From NCBI GenBank assembly GCA_013398295.1, contig VZSF01006618.1, positions 311,938-375,937 of the forward strand: DNA of 64,000 bases, read 5' to 3'. The notes under the pieces are model-generated. The model was not told the DNA's origin, did no database searches, and saw only the letters and a program-made list of their open reading frames with translations. The stretch comes from Chionis minor (taxonomy: Eukaryota; Chordata; Aves; Charadriiformes; Chionididae). Positions 37,931-48,965 of the stretch are shown in pieces. A program made the translations under genes and the position numbers. Every line of letters starts with the position of its first letter. Within the stretch, counting starts at the first letter, position 1.

Positions 37931-40079
37931 GTTTGGAGCCTATGGAGATGTTTTTTTGAAAGTTACACTGCTATTCTTGTGCTCTCAGATCTTTTAAAAA
38001 TGTACAGCAGTGTGGATGTTCAAGGACATAGGAAAAAAAAATGTAAAAAATATTTTCACTTTGACTTTTTATAAAAAGACTCAGAATTCAAAGCACGGAA
38101 TTCATAGTTTAGTGCAAACATCTTCAATCATAGCCAGAGATTAAGAAATTTCTCCAGTAATAAATTCACAGGCATTTTTCTGACTAAGTATTTTCTTTGA
38201 GTCTGGAGAATGTAGGGCTCAGGTAGGGCTGCAGTTTTCCCATGAAAAGAATTTACATTATAAAAAGCTTGTCCATTTAAAAGGATCATTGCATCTACTA
38301 TGTCTCAGGCATTTCTTTACCTCCATTATCTCTCCTGTGAACATGGGTTTGAGGACACTGCGCAAGTCAGAATGAGTTTCATATTACTTACACTGATAAG
38401 CCATTGGTTTTTATGAATATTAATAAAGTCTGAAAGGTGTACTCAGAATATTTGTAGGTGATATGTTATTATGCTATACTAGCGCATAGAAATAAATGGT
38501 GCATTGATTTATTACTACAGCTTTAAATTAATGTACTTACTATTTCTGCTTGTAATGTAAGCTGTTCGGAAAGTTTTGTTACACGGAATAAGATAGCTGT
38601 CAGTAAGAATTTATTAAGCAGAATAGTATATTGAACCCCCCAAAAATATATGAGGGAATTTGGTAATCCCCACTAAAATGCACGTAATGAGTCAGTGGAT
38701 TTGTAGAATCGTGTTGTTATAAGTTGTGGCAGTGTTGTAAGGAACTCTTCTTCTGCCCTTATTCATCATATGGGGGGGTTTCTTCTTTTGGAAAATGTTT
38801 GCCCTGGTGGTATGATTATGACTATTAGAGCATTTTGTATAGAAATAGACAACAAACAGTTTTGATAACTTTGAATTGGATTTCCAGAGGCAAGCTTGTA
38901 CTGAAAGCCTTGACACTTAGCTGACTTCCTAAGTAATCTCTTTGATGTGAGCTGGAGGATTTTTTTTAAAATAGTTGGCTATAAAAATTTGAATGGTGAC
39001 TTCTGTAAGATAACTTGAATTCCATATAATCTTTTAGATAATTACTGAGTGAATTCTTTTTTACTGTGAAGAGAGCAGAGAAAATGCACATCTATAGCAG
39101 TAATACTCTTGTGGTTTGCATAGAACATCAAAGTAATGCTACTGAGAATTCATTAGTGCATAATAACTTCATTTTTTATCAATTCTTGTACTTTGAGAAA
39201 TATTTGTTGGGTCACAAATATATGTATTTATTGGTTTTGTATTATGCTTACAGTAGTCAGAGAATTTTGGAAATAGGTGTTACAATCATGACACAGAGTA
39301 AGAATGACAGTGTGTTGACTTTTAGTATTTAATCTTACTGTCTCTCATCTTCTTGCTGACTGAAAATAAAACCACAGCAGAATAACCCCACTAGACATCC
39401 ATTGATATGCAAAACAAAATGACTGTTTTGTGGCACAATGGTATCTTCCCTCTATAGTTGTGTTATGCCGGGCAGGGGTGCAGGGATAAAAAGAAGAAAC
39501 CAGCAAATGCTTCTTTCTTGAATATTTTTTCTGAATGTGTGGTGTTGAGGTCTTTTTGTTCTGTGAAATGTTTTCAGAAGGACAGAATCAGTGAACAAGT
39601 GCAATTATATGGCATGCTCCCTGTTTTGTTCGGTTCAGGTTTATAATTTATGCAAGCAAGGAAGTGAAAAGATGCTATTGGATCTTACTACAGGCAGTGA
39701 TTGAAACTTGGTTATTTTTGATCCATGCTTTCTCCTCCCAGTAGCTGTTATCATGCACCACCATCCTCATAGCTGTGAATTTATAACATTGTACTGTACC
39801 TGCTACCCGGTTTCTCTTGAATATCTGTTGTCAGCTAGGAAGAGAAAACAAGCTTTCGATCCTGTGGATTCTGAAAAAGGGAAAATAAGAAAAACATTTG
39901 CTTGCTTTTTTTTTTAATTGCTCCAGATTATGCTCATCACTGTAATCATAGGTAGAGAAGGGATGTAGGAGGTGGAAAAGCTTGCAAGAAAAATAGCATC
40001 AGCTATCAAGAATTTTGTTTTCCTGCTTTGTAAATGATGCTGCTGTAATTCTATCTGCATTTTTTTTTTTCTGCTCATT
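37931..40079. other. DLG1: Intron, no gene recognised
   Basis: AT-rich intron. The 5' limit of the minus-strand retrocopy may extend to about 38000. Short open frames at 38692-38916 (-), 39066-39332 (+) and 39708-39917 (+) show no recognisable content and lack convincing splice pairs. Confidence 0.6.
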
Positions 40080-40092
40080 CACCACTCAGCAG
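40060..40092 (+). other. DLG1: Strong splice-acceptor-like tract with tandem NAGNAG upstream of the MNYIFGNN exon
   Basis: A T11 tract and TTTTCTGCTCATTCACCACT lead into CAGCAG, with AG at 40088-40089 and 40091-40092. This is what a real acceptor looks like, so the next exon may be spliced from an upstream untranslated exon rather than begin with its own cap site. Either AG leaves an in-frame TAA at 40105-40107, so translation would still begin at the ATG at 40141. Confidence 0.5.
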
Positions 40093-40140
40093 CTGGTAGG
40101 GAAGTAAGACTGCCTGGCAACCACCTGCAGAGCTGCAGAG

Positions 40141-40365
40141 ATGAATTACATTTTCGGAAATAACACACTCCTCTATTCTCGCGCCAATCGGGGCAACACT
40201 AGCTCAAGCCACAGTTCTGTAGGCCCAAAGCACAAGCAGTGGGCAAAGAAAGGCTCGACAGATGAGTTACGGAATGAGCCTTCCCGTTGGCAGCAGATAG
40301 TTGCATTTTTCACTCGGAGACATGGTTTCATTGACTGCATTTCTGTTGCTGCCAGCTCCACCCAG
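40141..40365 (+). CDS. DLG1: DLG1 alternative N-terminal coding exon (MNYIFGNN type)
   Basis: Seventy-five codons run from MNYIFGNNTLLYSRANRGNT through SSSHSSVGPKHKQWAKKG and PSRWQQIVAFFTRRHGFIDC to a final SSTQ. The exon ends at the donor CAG|GTAATA (40366) in phase 0. I recall the same N-terminus, with small changes and a few extra residues (about SSDELQAEPEPSRWQQ), from mammalian DLG-family transcripts, where it is spliced to the exon just before PDZ1. I cannot check whether that record is DLG1 or DLG2. An in-frame TAA at 40105-40107 fixes the ATG at 40141 as the start. Lying 13.5 kb downstream of the shared exon, it would make a protein lacking L27, the palmitoylated cysteines and the KYRYQ segment. 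The region is basic and serine-rich with a hydrophobic IVAFFTRR stretch; no named domain is seen. The downstream exon is outside the window. Confidence 0.88.
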
Positions 40366-41722
40366 GTAATATGCCACTTGTTGAAATTATTGTGTCTGCA
40401 TGTTTTCTTGTTACTTGCTAGTCAGAAATAGCCATCTATTAATGTGTGCATGCTTTCATATAATCTCTGACTTAAGAATGGTGTTTTCTGTCTGCTTTCA
40501 CTCATATTTTAGAGAGCTCTTTATGATTTTTAGCATTAAAAAGTGAAAATGGCAGTGCTTGCTTAGATGAAATTGATTTTTTTTTAAAGGTATTTTGCAA
40601 GCGGTGAGCCTCCAACGAGTTTAAATACGAGGTATTTTAATGAAATACTGAAAAACACAGTTTGCATTCTACTGCCTACCCCTGGAGAGGAGTAACATAG
40701 TTAAGAAATACCAATTTCGTAGCTGTAGTAAGATGACAGCTCAAATAAAGACCACATATTTTCTGGTTAGGAATTGTATTTAAAGGATTAAGTAATTTAA
40801 AGTCTTAATTATACATAGCACAATAGATACTGGCCAGTAAGGGTTTTTGGGGTTTTTTGGCTGCTAGTAATCCATAAATAAGGTGAAGGAATACCTTCCT
40901 TACGTACAGAGTATGCATTTCATAGCCTGTAAGAAAAACAACATTTTTCAACTTGACAGTCAATCTGCTCTAAGGGATGTTTTTAGTAATCATTATTGAA
41001 AGTCAGGTAAAAGGAGGCAAACCAAATTTCAAGTCAGTGGATTCTGGGGTGAGTTCTTAAGGTTGTTATTGAAATAAGTATAAACTTATTTGCATTAGCA
41101 GCCGACTATGACTTCGAAAAATGCTGAAATGTCAGCATTGTTTAAAAATGTGGTACTAGATTTGTTTTGCTTAGATAAATTCAGCTTTAATATAGAATAA
41201 TTGCTTTCTTGATGTTGTATAACCTGAAGTACTCCAAAAAAACCCCCCAAAAAGGGAAAAATTTATTACCGTCAGACACTGTAATATTATTAAGATATAA
41301 AATATCTGCAGATAATTGTTTCAAAGATGATAAACTGGCACTTCCTCTGGAAGTCTGCTTCCCATTACCTGGTTTTTGCTTGTGAATTTAGAGTAAACAA
41401 TGAATAGGAGATCTTAGAGGGGGATTTTCATCTTGTTGCAAGCATACATGAATGTTGATGAGTTGTATAATGACCCATTATAGAAACTACAGGATCCCTC
41501 TAAGTGCTGCATTAGGCAGATAAAAGCATTAGGTTTTTAAGTACTGTTGTGTTTTAAAGTCAAAATATACAGTATTAGCCTTTTGAATAAATATTATGGT
41601 TGCTCTTATTTGTTTAATGCATGAACAAGTAATATTGAAATGCCTGAAACTTGCAGTTGGACTGGCCAGTCAGGACTAGAAATCAGCTGATAGATAAAAT
41701 ATCAAATAGCCTCTGCTTTAAG

Positions 41723-41782
41723 TGTGGGTTGGACCAGATAAAGGTCCTGAGATCCCTTCAAACAGAAACTCTGATTCTGTGA
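41723..41782 (+). mobile_element. CR1 LINE 3'-end remnant
   Basis: GTGGGTTGGACCAGATAAAG then GTCCTGAGATCCCTTCAAAC and a terminal ATTCTGTGA follow the CR1 3' end consensus (GGTTGGACTAGATGATCTCC..., ATTCTGTGATTCTGTGA). The copy is diverged and short; the left boundary may lie further upstream near 41640. Confidence 0.75.
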
Positions 41783-44172
41783 ATATCTCAGTGCGTGTTC
41801 TATTTTTCTGCTATGAAAAAGACAGCTTACCTCTGTGAAAGCCTGCCAAATTTTTCTTCTAAGTCTGACCGTTCTTCCATTAAAAAGACCTGCTTATACA
41901 TGTTCATGGCCAGGAGGAGGGAAAAAAAACCATAAAATATTTTGAAGTGGTTTCAAAAAAACTTAATGAGCATATTCAGAAGTAATGCACTGAAAACATA
42001 AGAGCTTATTGAAGCCTCTTCCTCTGGAAAGATGCTGTACTATCCTCCTACCTTATCCACCCATTGCAGCTGTTCTAGCCTCAGGGAGGGAAAAAGACAT
42101 TTAAAGATTGCTCATTGTGGTGCAATTTTGTTTCCTGGTTCTCTTCAGTTTTTGTTCTGTGCTGTAGTATTCTGAAAATTCTTGATGACTTTTATTTGTT
42201 TACTTAAGATACATCCCCATCACTTGAATGCAATCACATATGCAGAGTCCAAATAAATAATTAGATGTGAGGTACTTCTCTAACCTTGTCTGTTGAAATT
42301 CTACATGTGATGATGGGCTTTATATATTCTTACTGTTGTGACATCATGATTTTTAGCATATATAAAATCAAACTGCTATTTTTAAAGTATTGTCATACTG
42401 CTTCTCTCTGCTAGCTAGCGCCCATTTTTAGCTATCCCTTCACTTGCTTGGCTTTCTTGGATGGGGTGGGATGGCATGGGATGGTGATACTTGCTCAGTT
42501 CCCTTTATTACCAATGACAGGGAAACGATTCCCAGAGACCAGGCTGTATTCCCCAGTCATTCTCTGGGCGTTGCAATAAGTCACCTTCTCTCCAGCAAGG
42601 TGGCAAGAGGGCTTTTGCAGAGAAGGGACTTTGGATATCAGGGCAGGGTATTTTAAGTAGGGAGTCTTGCACCCTAAAGAGGCAAGAAAGAGGTTGGTGA
42701 TGGATATGGTAGCACTGCTTTTTGCTGTAGTTAGTTATTTGCTGGGCTTATGCCCAAAAGAATGTATGTCTGCACAAATGCATGGTTGCATGGAGGACTA
42801 GTAAGGAGTGAAAGGCTACTGCAAAAAGCCACAGCACCCTGAAGATTAGCAATTCTATTTCAAACATTAAAGGTGCCTTATTTTACTAGTATTGCACCTT
42901 TCTAATGTTATTAGAAGGCTCAGTTCCCCCAGCTAGCACAGGAGAAAGGCAGCGGTGGAAACAGACACACATGGAGTCAATAAGTGGTCATTCTGAGGCT
43001 CTGCTTGTGTCCTGCCCTGGCCGAGGTCTCCAGGGTGTTTTGCATGGAACTTGAGGTGGTTGTAGTGTCTTGTAGACTTTGCATTACTTCAGAAACAAGG
43101 AGTCCAGGGATCAGGCATTGCAGTCTGTCCATAGAGCAGCAGTACTTCCCCCTGGGTTAATAGCTGTTCCATTGGCGGTGGTGAACTGCTGTAGAGGTAG
43201 CAGAGCCCTCCCGCCCTGCTAGCCACACCAGTCCCCTGTACGAGTCCAGGGAAGGTGATTTAGCATGCTCAGACATTTGAGGCCTTTATTGTTTCTTCCT
43301 TTTGCATTCCCTATGATGAGGAGTTAGTTACTAGAATTCAGGAATTTGATTAGAAGTTGGTCTTTCAATTTTTTGTCAGCAAATGTATTAATTTTTTTAA
43401 TAAAAGCCAAACCTGTGGCATAAAATGGAAGATAAGGATGAAAACAAACATACAACAAATCAGTACTGTCACAAGAGTGAATAACTAAGCCTTGAGCTTA
43501 GTAAATGCATGGTTATGCCAATGAAAAATACTGGGTAATTTGAAGTGCCGTCCTAACAAGGGATATGCATATTGCATCAACAAAGATAACTCTATCCAGG
43601 GCAGTTCTTTCCCCCAAAGTCTTTCCGCAGCCCTGAGAAGCACCTGTTCCTGGCAGGGAATACAGCTGTCATGGCTCGGAATGCGTTTTAACTCTCAGTA
43701 ATATTTGGCCCATGTTGTGCTACGAAGTCAGAAACTGGGATTTGTCTGAAACTCACATGGCATTGAACTGGTTCTAACAGCAGCACATTCAGGCTATTCT
43801 TAGTATGTAATGTAGTATAATATGCTTTTGATACTGAAACATTGTTTAGCTCTTTGAATATGCTGTGCTAATTTATACTTCTATTTTTTAGGACATGTTT
43901 GAGGGAAGGGCGGGGCAGAAAACCCCTCCTAACTCCACTTACACATTTCAAAACCTTAATTTTAAATTTCAGAGCTTATCAACTGCCTCTGAGTTATTTG
44001 AGACCACTCATTTCTTGTCTTTGTATCTCTTCTTTTTAAGATCTTGATAGAAGTTTTACTGTATGTGATAATTCATTGAAATATTAGGAACATAGTTCTA
44101 ACATGTATGAAATGCTATATGTAATCAGACAACAACAGAGGTTTTGTAGAGTGCATTTAAAAGATACTGATT

Positions 44173-44215
44173 TAAAAAAACAAAACAACCAAACAAAACA
44201 AAAACTAAACAACCC
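44173..44215. repeat. A/C-rich low-complexity tract
   Basis: AAAAAAACAAAACAACCAAA with further CAAAA units, about 43 bases. Same kind as at 15928. Confidence 0.85.
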
Positions 44216-44878
44216 AGGTATCTATCCTAATGCCTTTTTTTATTGTACTTCTTGAAGTTCAGGATTTGCAAAAGTTGATTTCTTATAGCAATGTCCTTCC
44301 TATAGTTTTGGTATACTTAAGTATTTATTTTTAGAGATACAGATCATCACACAAAGCCACATACTAAAAATATGTGAGATAAGAAAAGATAAAACAGTTC
44401 TGATGTAGTATGTGGAGGTTTAATTAAATAAGCAGAAGTTGAAAAGAAAAAAGAAGTGCGGAGTGCCTCATAGAAGACATTGTTAAACCCGGAACTTGCA
44501 GCAGGAAGATACCGCAACTAAAATTTGAGATGATTTGATAGCAGTTTAACTATTAATTACCTTAGGCATATCAGGATGTGTCACAGTGGGTGATATGTTT
44601 TATGAACATTATTAAACTTTTGTGTGGATAATGTGACTCTTGACAGCCCCTCAAGTTTACGACTGAAACTGGGACTTCATTATGCCAGCTGTTGCGTAAC
44701 GTAAAGTTCTTTAAATCAAAAAAATTTACTGAATAAAACAAGTCCTGTGAGTAAAGTGATGCAGTAAAGAAGCAAGGAGTTACAGGAGTTAATTGTAGGG
44801 AAGTTTATATGGGTACATAGAAGAACTGTTGTCATTGTTAGGTTTTTTTTTAATACAGGCTTTTCCCTGAGTTTAAAA

Positions 44879-44924
44879 TTTAAGCATTTTAAACTTTTTT
44901 TTTAACTTTTAAGCATTTTAAACT
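44879..44924 (+). repeat. 17-base direct repeat, 29-base period
   Basis: TTTAAGCATTTTAAACT occurs at 44879-44895 and 44908-44924, separated by a T-rich spacer. It looks like a small local duplication. Confidence 0.9.
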
Positions 44925-45808
44925 ATTGTTCCAGGCAACAATACATTGCCTGGAAACTGTTGCTGCCAATGTGATAAACATGCAAGAATGCAGCTTTAAG
45001 TAGTATTTGCTTTGGATGATTTTAACTATAAGAAAGCACCTTCTGAAATTCAAACGCTAGTTTTACTGTACCAAGTTTCCTTCTTATTATTGATTTTTAG
45101 CTATGTAATAGCAAACATTTGTAACAGTATGAATTTATTTTGCAAATTTTAGTTCTGCCACTGGTTGCATTTTCCATAAGAGGGCATTATAGCAGAGAAA
45201 ATGGTATGAATTTATTCTGCAAGAGGAATGCATTTCTGTGTTCTAATCAATAGACTAAGAAATAGGAAATTCTTGACAGCTTAAATGCAAGCCTCAAGGG
45301 ACTGTCTCGGGACACTTTCGAACTGTGTACAGTGGAGGTATGGAAACTTCTCAAGGCTATGAAGTTTGCTTGACACTTTAAAAAGATAGTTTTAAAAGCA
45401 TATTAAAATCAGTAAATCTTAATAATATATATCATGAATCATGTAATGTCATGGTAGACTGTGTTAGCATCATGCTGGTTCCCAGCTGTAGCCAGTTGTC
45501 TCCTTTTCCAAAGCCAGCCCGTAGGCCTGTGAGGTAAAGGGGTGTGCTGCTTCCTTCCCAGACCTGTGTGTGTGACACTAACGTTGGCATGTGCGGTGTG
45601 TTACTGCAGTTAATCACTTGCAGCACGGCAGTGATAACTGAACCGGTGCTCTGGCTACCTGCAGGTATTGCCTGCTGCCAGAGGGTTTTAGGTTCTACTT
45701 TCCCTCACCTGTTCTCTCACAGCTGTTGTTCAGTCTCGCTCAGAGTTGAGAACAGAATTTCTTCGTATTTCTGTTCCATTCTGTTTCAAGAAAATTACTT
45801 TTTCCAGA

Positions 45809-46042
45809 ATGAGTCAAAAACCTGGTAAGCAAAGGAGAAGGGGACGCAGAATGTTTTGCTTTTGGAGTACTACTGCCACTGCAGGGGCTTTCTGTCTTCG
45901 TTGCATCCAAGACTCTGAACCTCCAGCCAAGGCAGGCTCTGGATTCCCTCTTAATCCATTATCTTCAACTCCAGCGTATAACTCAGGTGGACGAACAGGG
46001 TCTTTCCATTTGAAGCCAAGTGCATGGAAGCCGGTGAAAGAG
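45809..46042 (+). CDS. Candidate unrecognised exon, possible further alternative N-terminus of DLG1
   Basis: An ATG at 45809 (A at -3) opens 78 codons that end at the donor GAG|GTAGGA (46043) in phase 0, the same phase as the recognised DLG1 N-terminal exons. The peptide begins MSQKPGKQRRRGRRMFCFWS, continues TTATAGAFCLRC and ends FHLKPSAWKPVKE. A good acceptor (TTTCCCTCACCTGTTCTCTC then ACAG, AG at 45721-45722) would start an exon at 45723, in which the frame is open from at least 45746 without a stop. A second ATG at codon 15 would give MFCFW, with cysteines close to the start. I do not recognise the peptide. It may be a chance ORF in a GC-richer stretch, a bird-specific exon, or a real DLG1 alternative start. 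Confidence 0.3.
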
Positions 46043-47639
46043 GTAGGACACTTCAGGTCTGGTATATAACTTTGCTAATTTATTTTATATTGTGATAGTT
46101 GCCGTCTCAGTTGAGGCTTGTATTGATTGATGAAGTGTTTTGAAAGTCAAATACAGGCCAGTCTGTCTTTCACCGGCTGTCAGCTTACTAAACGGCTTTA
46201 GCACGGCTTCTGTGGTATAGCATTTCTGTGTTGCTGCCAAAGCTGCTCTATATGTTTTAGTGAATACAACTATTAAATAGATGACTGACAGAACCACTAG
46301 ATCTAAAGTGAACACCATCTTCTTTCTATTCTCCTATTTTGGTCTACAACATCAAGAATATGCTCTATTATGATTAGGGATATGCAGAATGTTTCTTTTG
46401 GTTTGAAGAAGCCAATGCAACAGAAATGTCTTGGATGTTTTTAGCAAATAAGACTTTGTCTTTTAGAGTGATCTGCTTCCGTGTTTGAGGGCTGACAGGG
46501 TATCATGTGTTGTGCAACTTTAAGAGACTTTTAGTTTATACCTAGCTCAGAGTCTTGGTAAACTTTATGTCCACAGCCTTTCTGGGATTTATAGTAACTC
46601 AAGGAGAGAAATTGCTGTCTTGTTAATAAATTGAAGTCTTTATGTGCATGCTGACTATACAGTCTCTTTTCAGAAGAATTGGTTCTCTTTTCTAGAACCT
46701 CTGTTGGGGCCAGTGCTTTCTCCTGTACTCCAAAACAGAGGAGGTACTTGAATTTGTCTTTATGAATAACAATTATTTATTAAAACTTTAAGTGAAGCAA
46801 ATAGGCTCTCTTGAGCTCTTTCTTTTTTTTTTTTTCTCTGAAATGCATTTTCTTTAGTGTAGTTTTCTGTGTGAATGTTTGAGTCATTTTATCTTCATTG
46901 GAATTTTTTTCTAGTTCTCAGAAGTGGTCCTACCCTGTGTAAACTACTTAGTGCTAAGTAAACTCCTAGTCTCTGATAGGTAATTTGTATTTCTCTATTC
47001 CTTCCCTATCCTCATCTGAGTTTCATAGTGTGATTTTTATTGTCATGGAATAACCAGTGATTCCAATTTCATATATATTATTTTATAATCTCTTGAGTCC
47101 AATTTTCTTTATTCTATCTACAGGTCCATTTTGAGACCTGCATAGTATTGTGTACTGTTATTGCTTACACCTTGACAGTGATTCAGCCTTCCAAGTATTT
47201 TGGTGCACGGAAGCAAGCATGTGTTCTGTAGCTGTTGTAAAAGGCCAGATGTGCATATCTGTAGATCCCTTTATAAAAGATGTCCTTGCAAGGCATATGA
47301 ACTCTTTTTGACTAGCTAACCTGTTTGGGCTATGCGTGCAACTTTTGCCATCACAGGGGCATGACAGTCTGAATGAAAAACATGTCTTTCATGACTCTTC
47401 CTGGGAGTGAGTTCAAACTATTGTGTGACACATTGTGTGTGCTGGATGCTATATGTTTGCTCAACTTGAAGCACAAGCATAATGTGAAGCATCTCCGGTA
47501 TGGTTCATTTTTTGTATTACTTTGGCAGATCCATAAAAGATGAAAATGTCAGGAAAACATCTGCTTCATCATGTGGTGCATCTCATGTGCAATTGAAATG
47601 AAGTGCCTCATCCTTGTTTATTAGTATGACTACATCATT

Positions 47640-48350
47640 CACACTTTGCTTATCAGATAATGGCTGTTTAACAGACAGGTCCCAGTGGATAGTTTCCTCT
47701 CTTGAGGAAGTATACTTCCTTTAATGCTGTTTCTAATATGCCTTCCCAAATTTCATTCAAGTGAAGATTGCATAGTTGTGTATATGATTTCGGAATGTTT
47801 AAAGATTTCTCCAGTAAGAAGGCAAGAGAAATCCTTCTAGTCAGTTGGGACTGTTCCTGCAACATGCTTTGCTGACCAAGTGCTGTAATGAAATTCTAGC
47901 AGGCTGAAGTCTAAAAGGGCACTGTAGTTGTAGTGCTGGTCTCAGGGACATAGGCAACAACAACAGCAATATCGAATGCATCACTAGACTTTGAGAAGGA
48001 TGTAACACCACCCTGTCAGATGCTGTGTTCATGGTAAGCCAGCACTCTCAGTCCCTCCATTTTGCTCCTCTCTGTTTTGTAAGGAATATTCCTGTTTCAT
48101 GTCAAAGACCGATAACCTTGTGCCATCTCTCAAGGAAGCTCAGAAAACTGTAATAGGCCAAATTCAGCACTGAGACCTGACTTCTTGTTAATACCACCAC
48201 CACCTGGTGAATCTTCCCTAAATCCCAAACGTACTTCTTAAGGACCTGCCTTTTCTGGTTTTGCCCAAAGTAGCATTAGCAACAGTCATTTCAATACCGG
48301 TCAAAATGAATTAGGTCAGTATTCTCCCTGAAAGTAGTCCATCATGACAA
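47640..48350 (-). pseudogene. Possible decayed retrocopy of an unidentified gene
   Basis: On the minus strand, coding-like peptides appear in successive frames: about 48190-48050 (EDSPGGGGINKKSGLSAEFG), 48010-47930 (SSDAFDIAVVVAYVPETSTT), then 47865-47668 (MLQEQSQLTRRISLAFLLEK on to YPLGPVC and a stop). They are in different frames, with stops between, and base composition is higher in GC than the surroundings. An AATAAA lies about 40 bases past the last stop on that strand (near 47625). I do not recognise the protein and see no poly(A) tail, so chance ORFs remain possible. Confidence 0.2.
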
Positions 48351-48925
48351 AAAATAAAATAATACAAAAAAATGTTTACTCTCTGATATACTCAGAAAGC
48401 TGCAGTATCTTTTAAACTGTACCTTTGTTTACGTGGGATTATCACTGGCCACTTCAAGCGGTGATCTCTTGCTATTAGCTTAAGTTTTTTCCAGACACTT
48501 CTTGGACTCCAAGACAGTAAGCCCAGTAGTGCTTCCTGACTCTCCTGAGCTGTGTACGTTCTTGGTACCCACTCATGTTTTACAAGTATTACCTACTGGG
48601 AGCTGCTGTTAGAGAAGGTGCTGAATTTGTTAAAGTGATATTCTAATCTCCACTTGACCACTGTGTCTGATTCTTACCTTCTGGTGGGTAGAAGCCACCT
48701 GTTCCACACTGAGGTACACTTAAGAAAAACTATTACACAATTTTCTTTGGCGAGGTGGGGTAGGAGGAGGCACTTGTTTCAGTGGGTTATGATCCTCTTT
48801 TCTTACCTTGTTCTAAGATTCTGTCATGTATCATGACCATATGGTGGTTTTATCCCCTAAAAAATGTAAGGGACCCTAAAACTTGCGAAGTTCTGTCACT
48901 TTTTGAAAGAGTTAATGCTTCATTC

Positions 48926-48965
48926 CGTGTACGCATGTACGCACGCGTGCACACACGCACACACG
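48926..48965. repeat. Perfect 40-base alternating purine-pyrimidine run, Z-DNA candidate
   Basis: CGTGTACGCATGTACGCACG then CGTGCACACACGCACACACG: all 40 bases alternate strictly, and the run holds several CpG sites. CG and CA/TG alternation is the classical Z-forming pattern. It probably began as a CA microsatellite. Confidence 0.9.

Larger units (their letters stand above)
40366..45722. other. DLG1: Intron, no gene recognised
   Basis: Mostly AT-rich. A GC-richer stretch at 42930-43250 contains an inverted CCAAT box (ATTGG, about 43171) and a CCCTCCCGCCC string (about 43207) but no exon I can support. A repeated GGGATGG or GGGGTGGGATGG patch lies at 42463-42486. A CR1 remnant, an A/C-rich run and a short duplication are listed separately. 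Confidence 0.6.
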
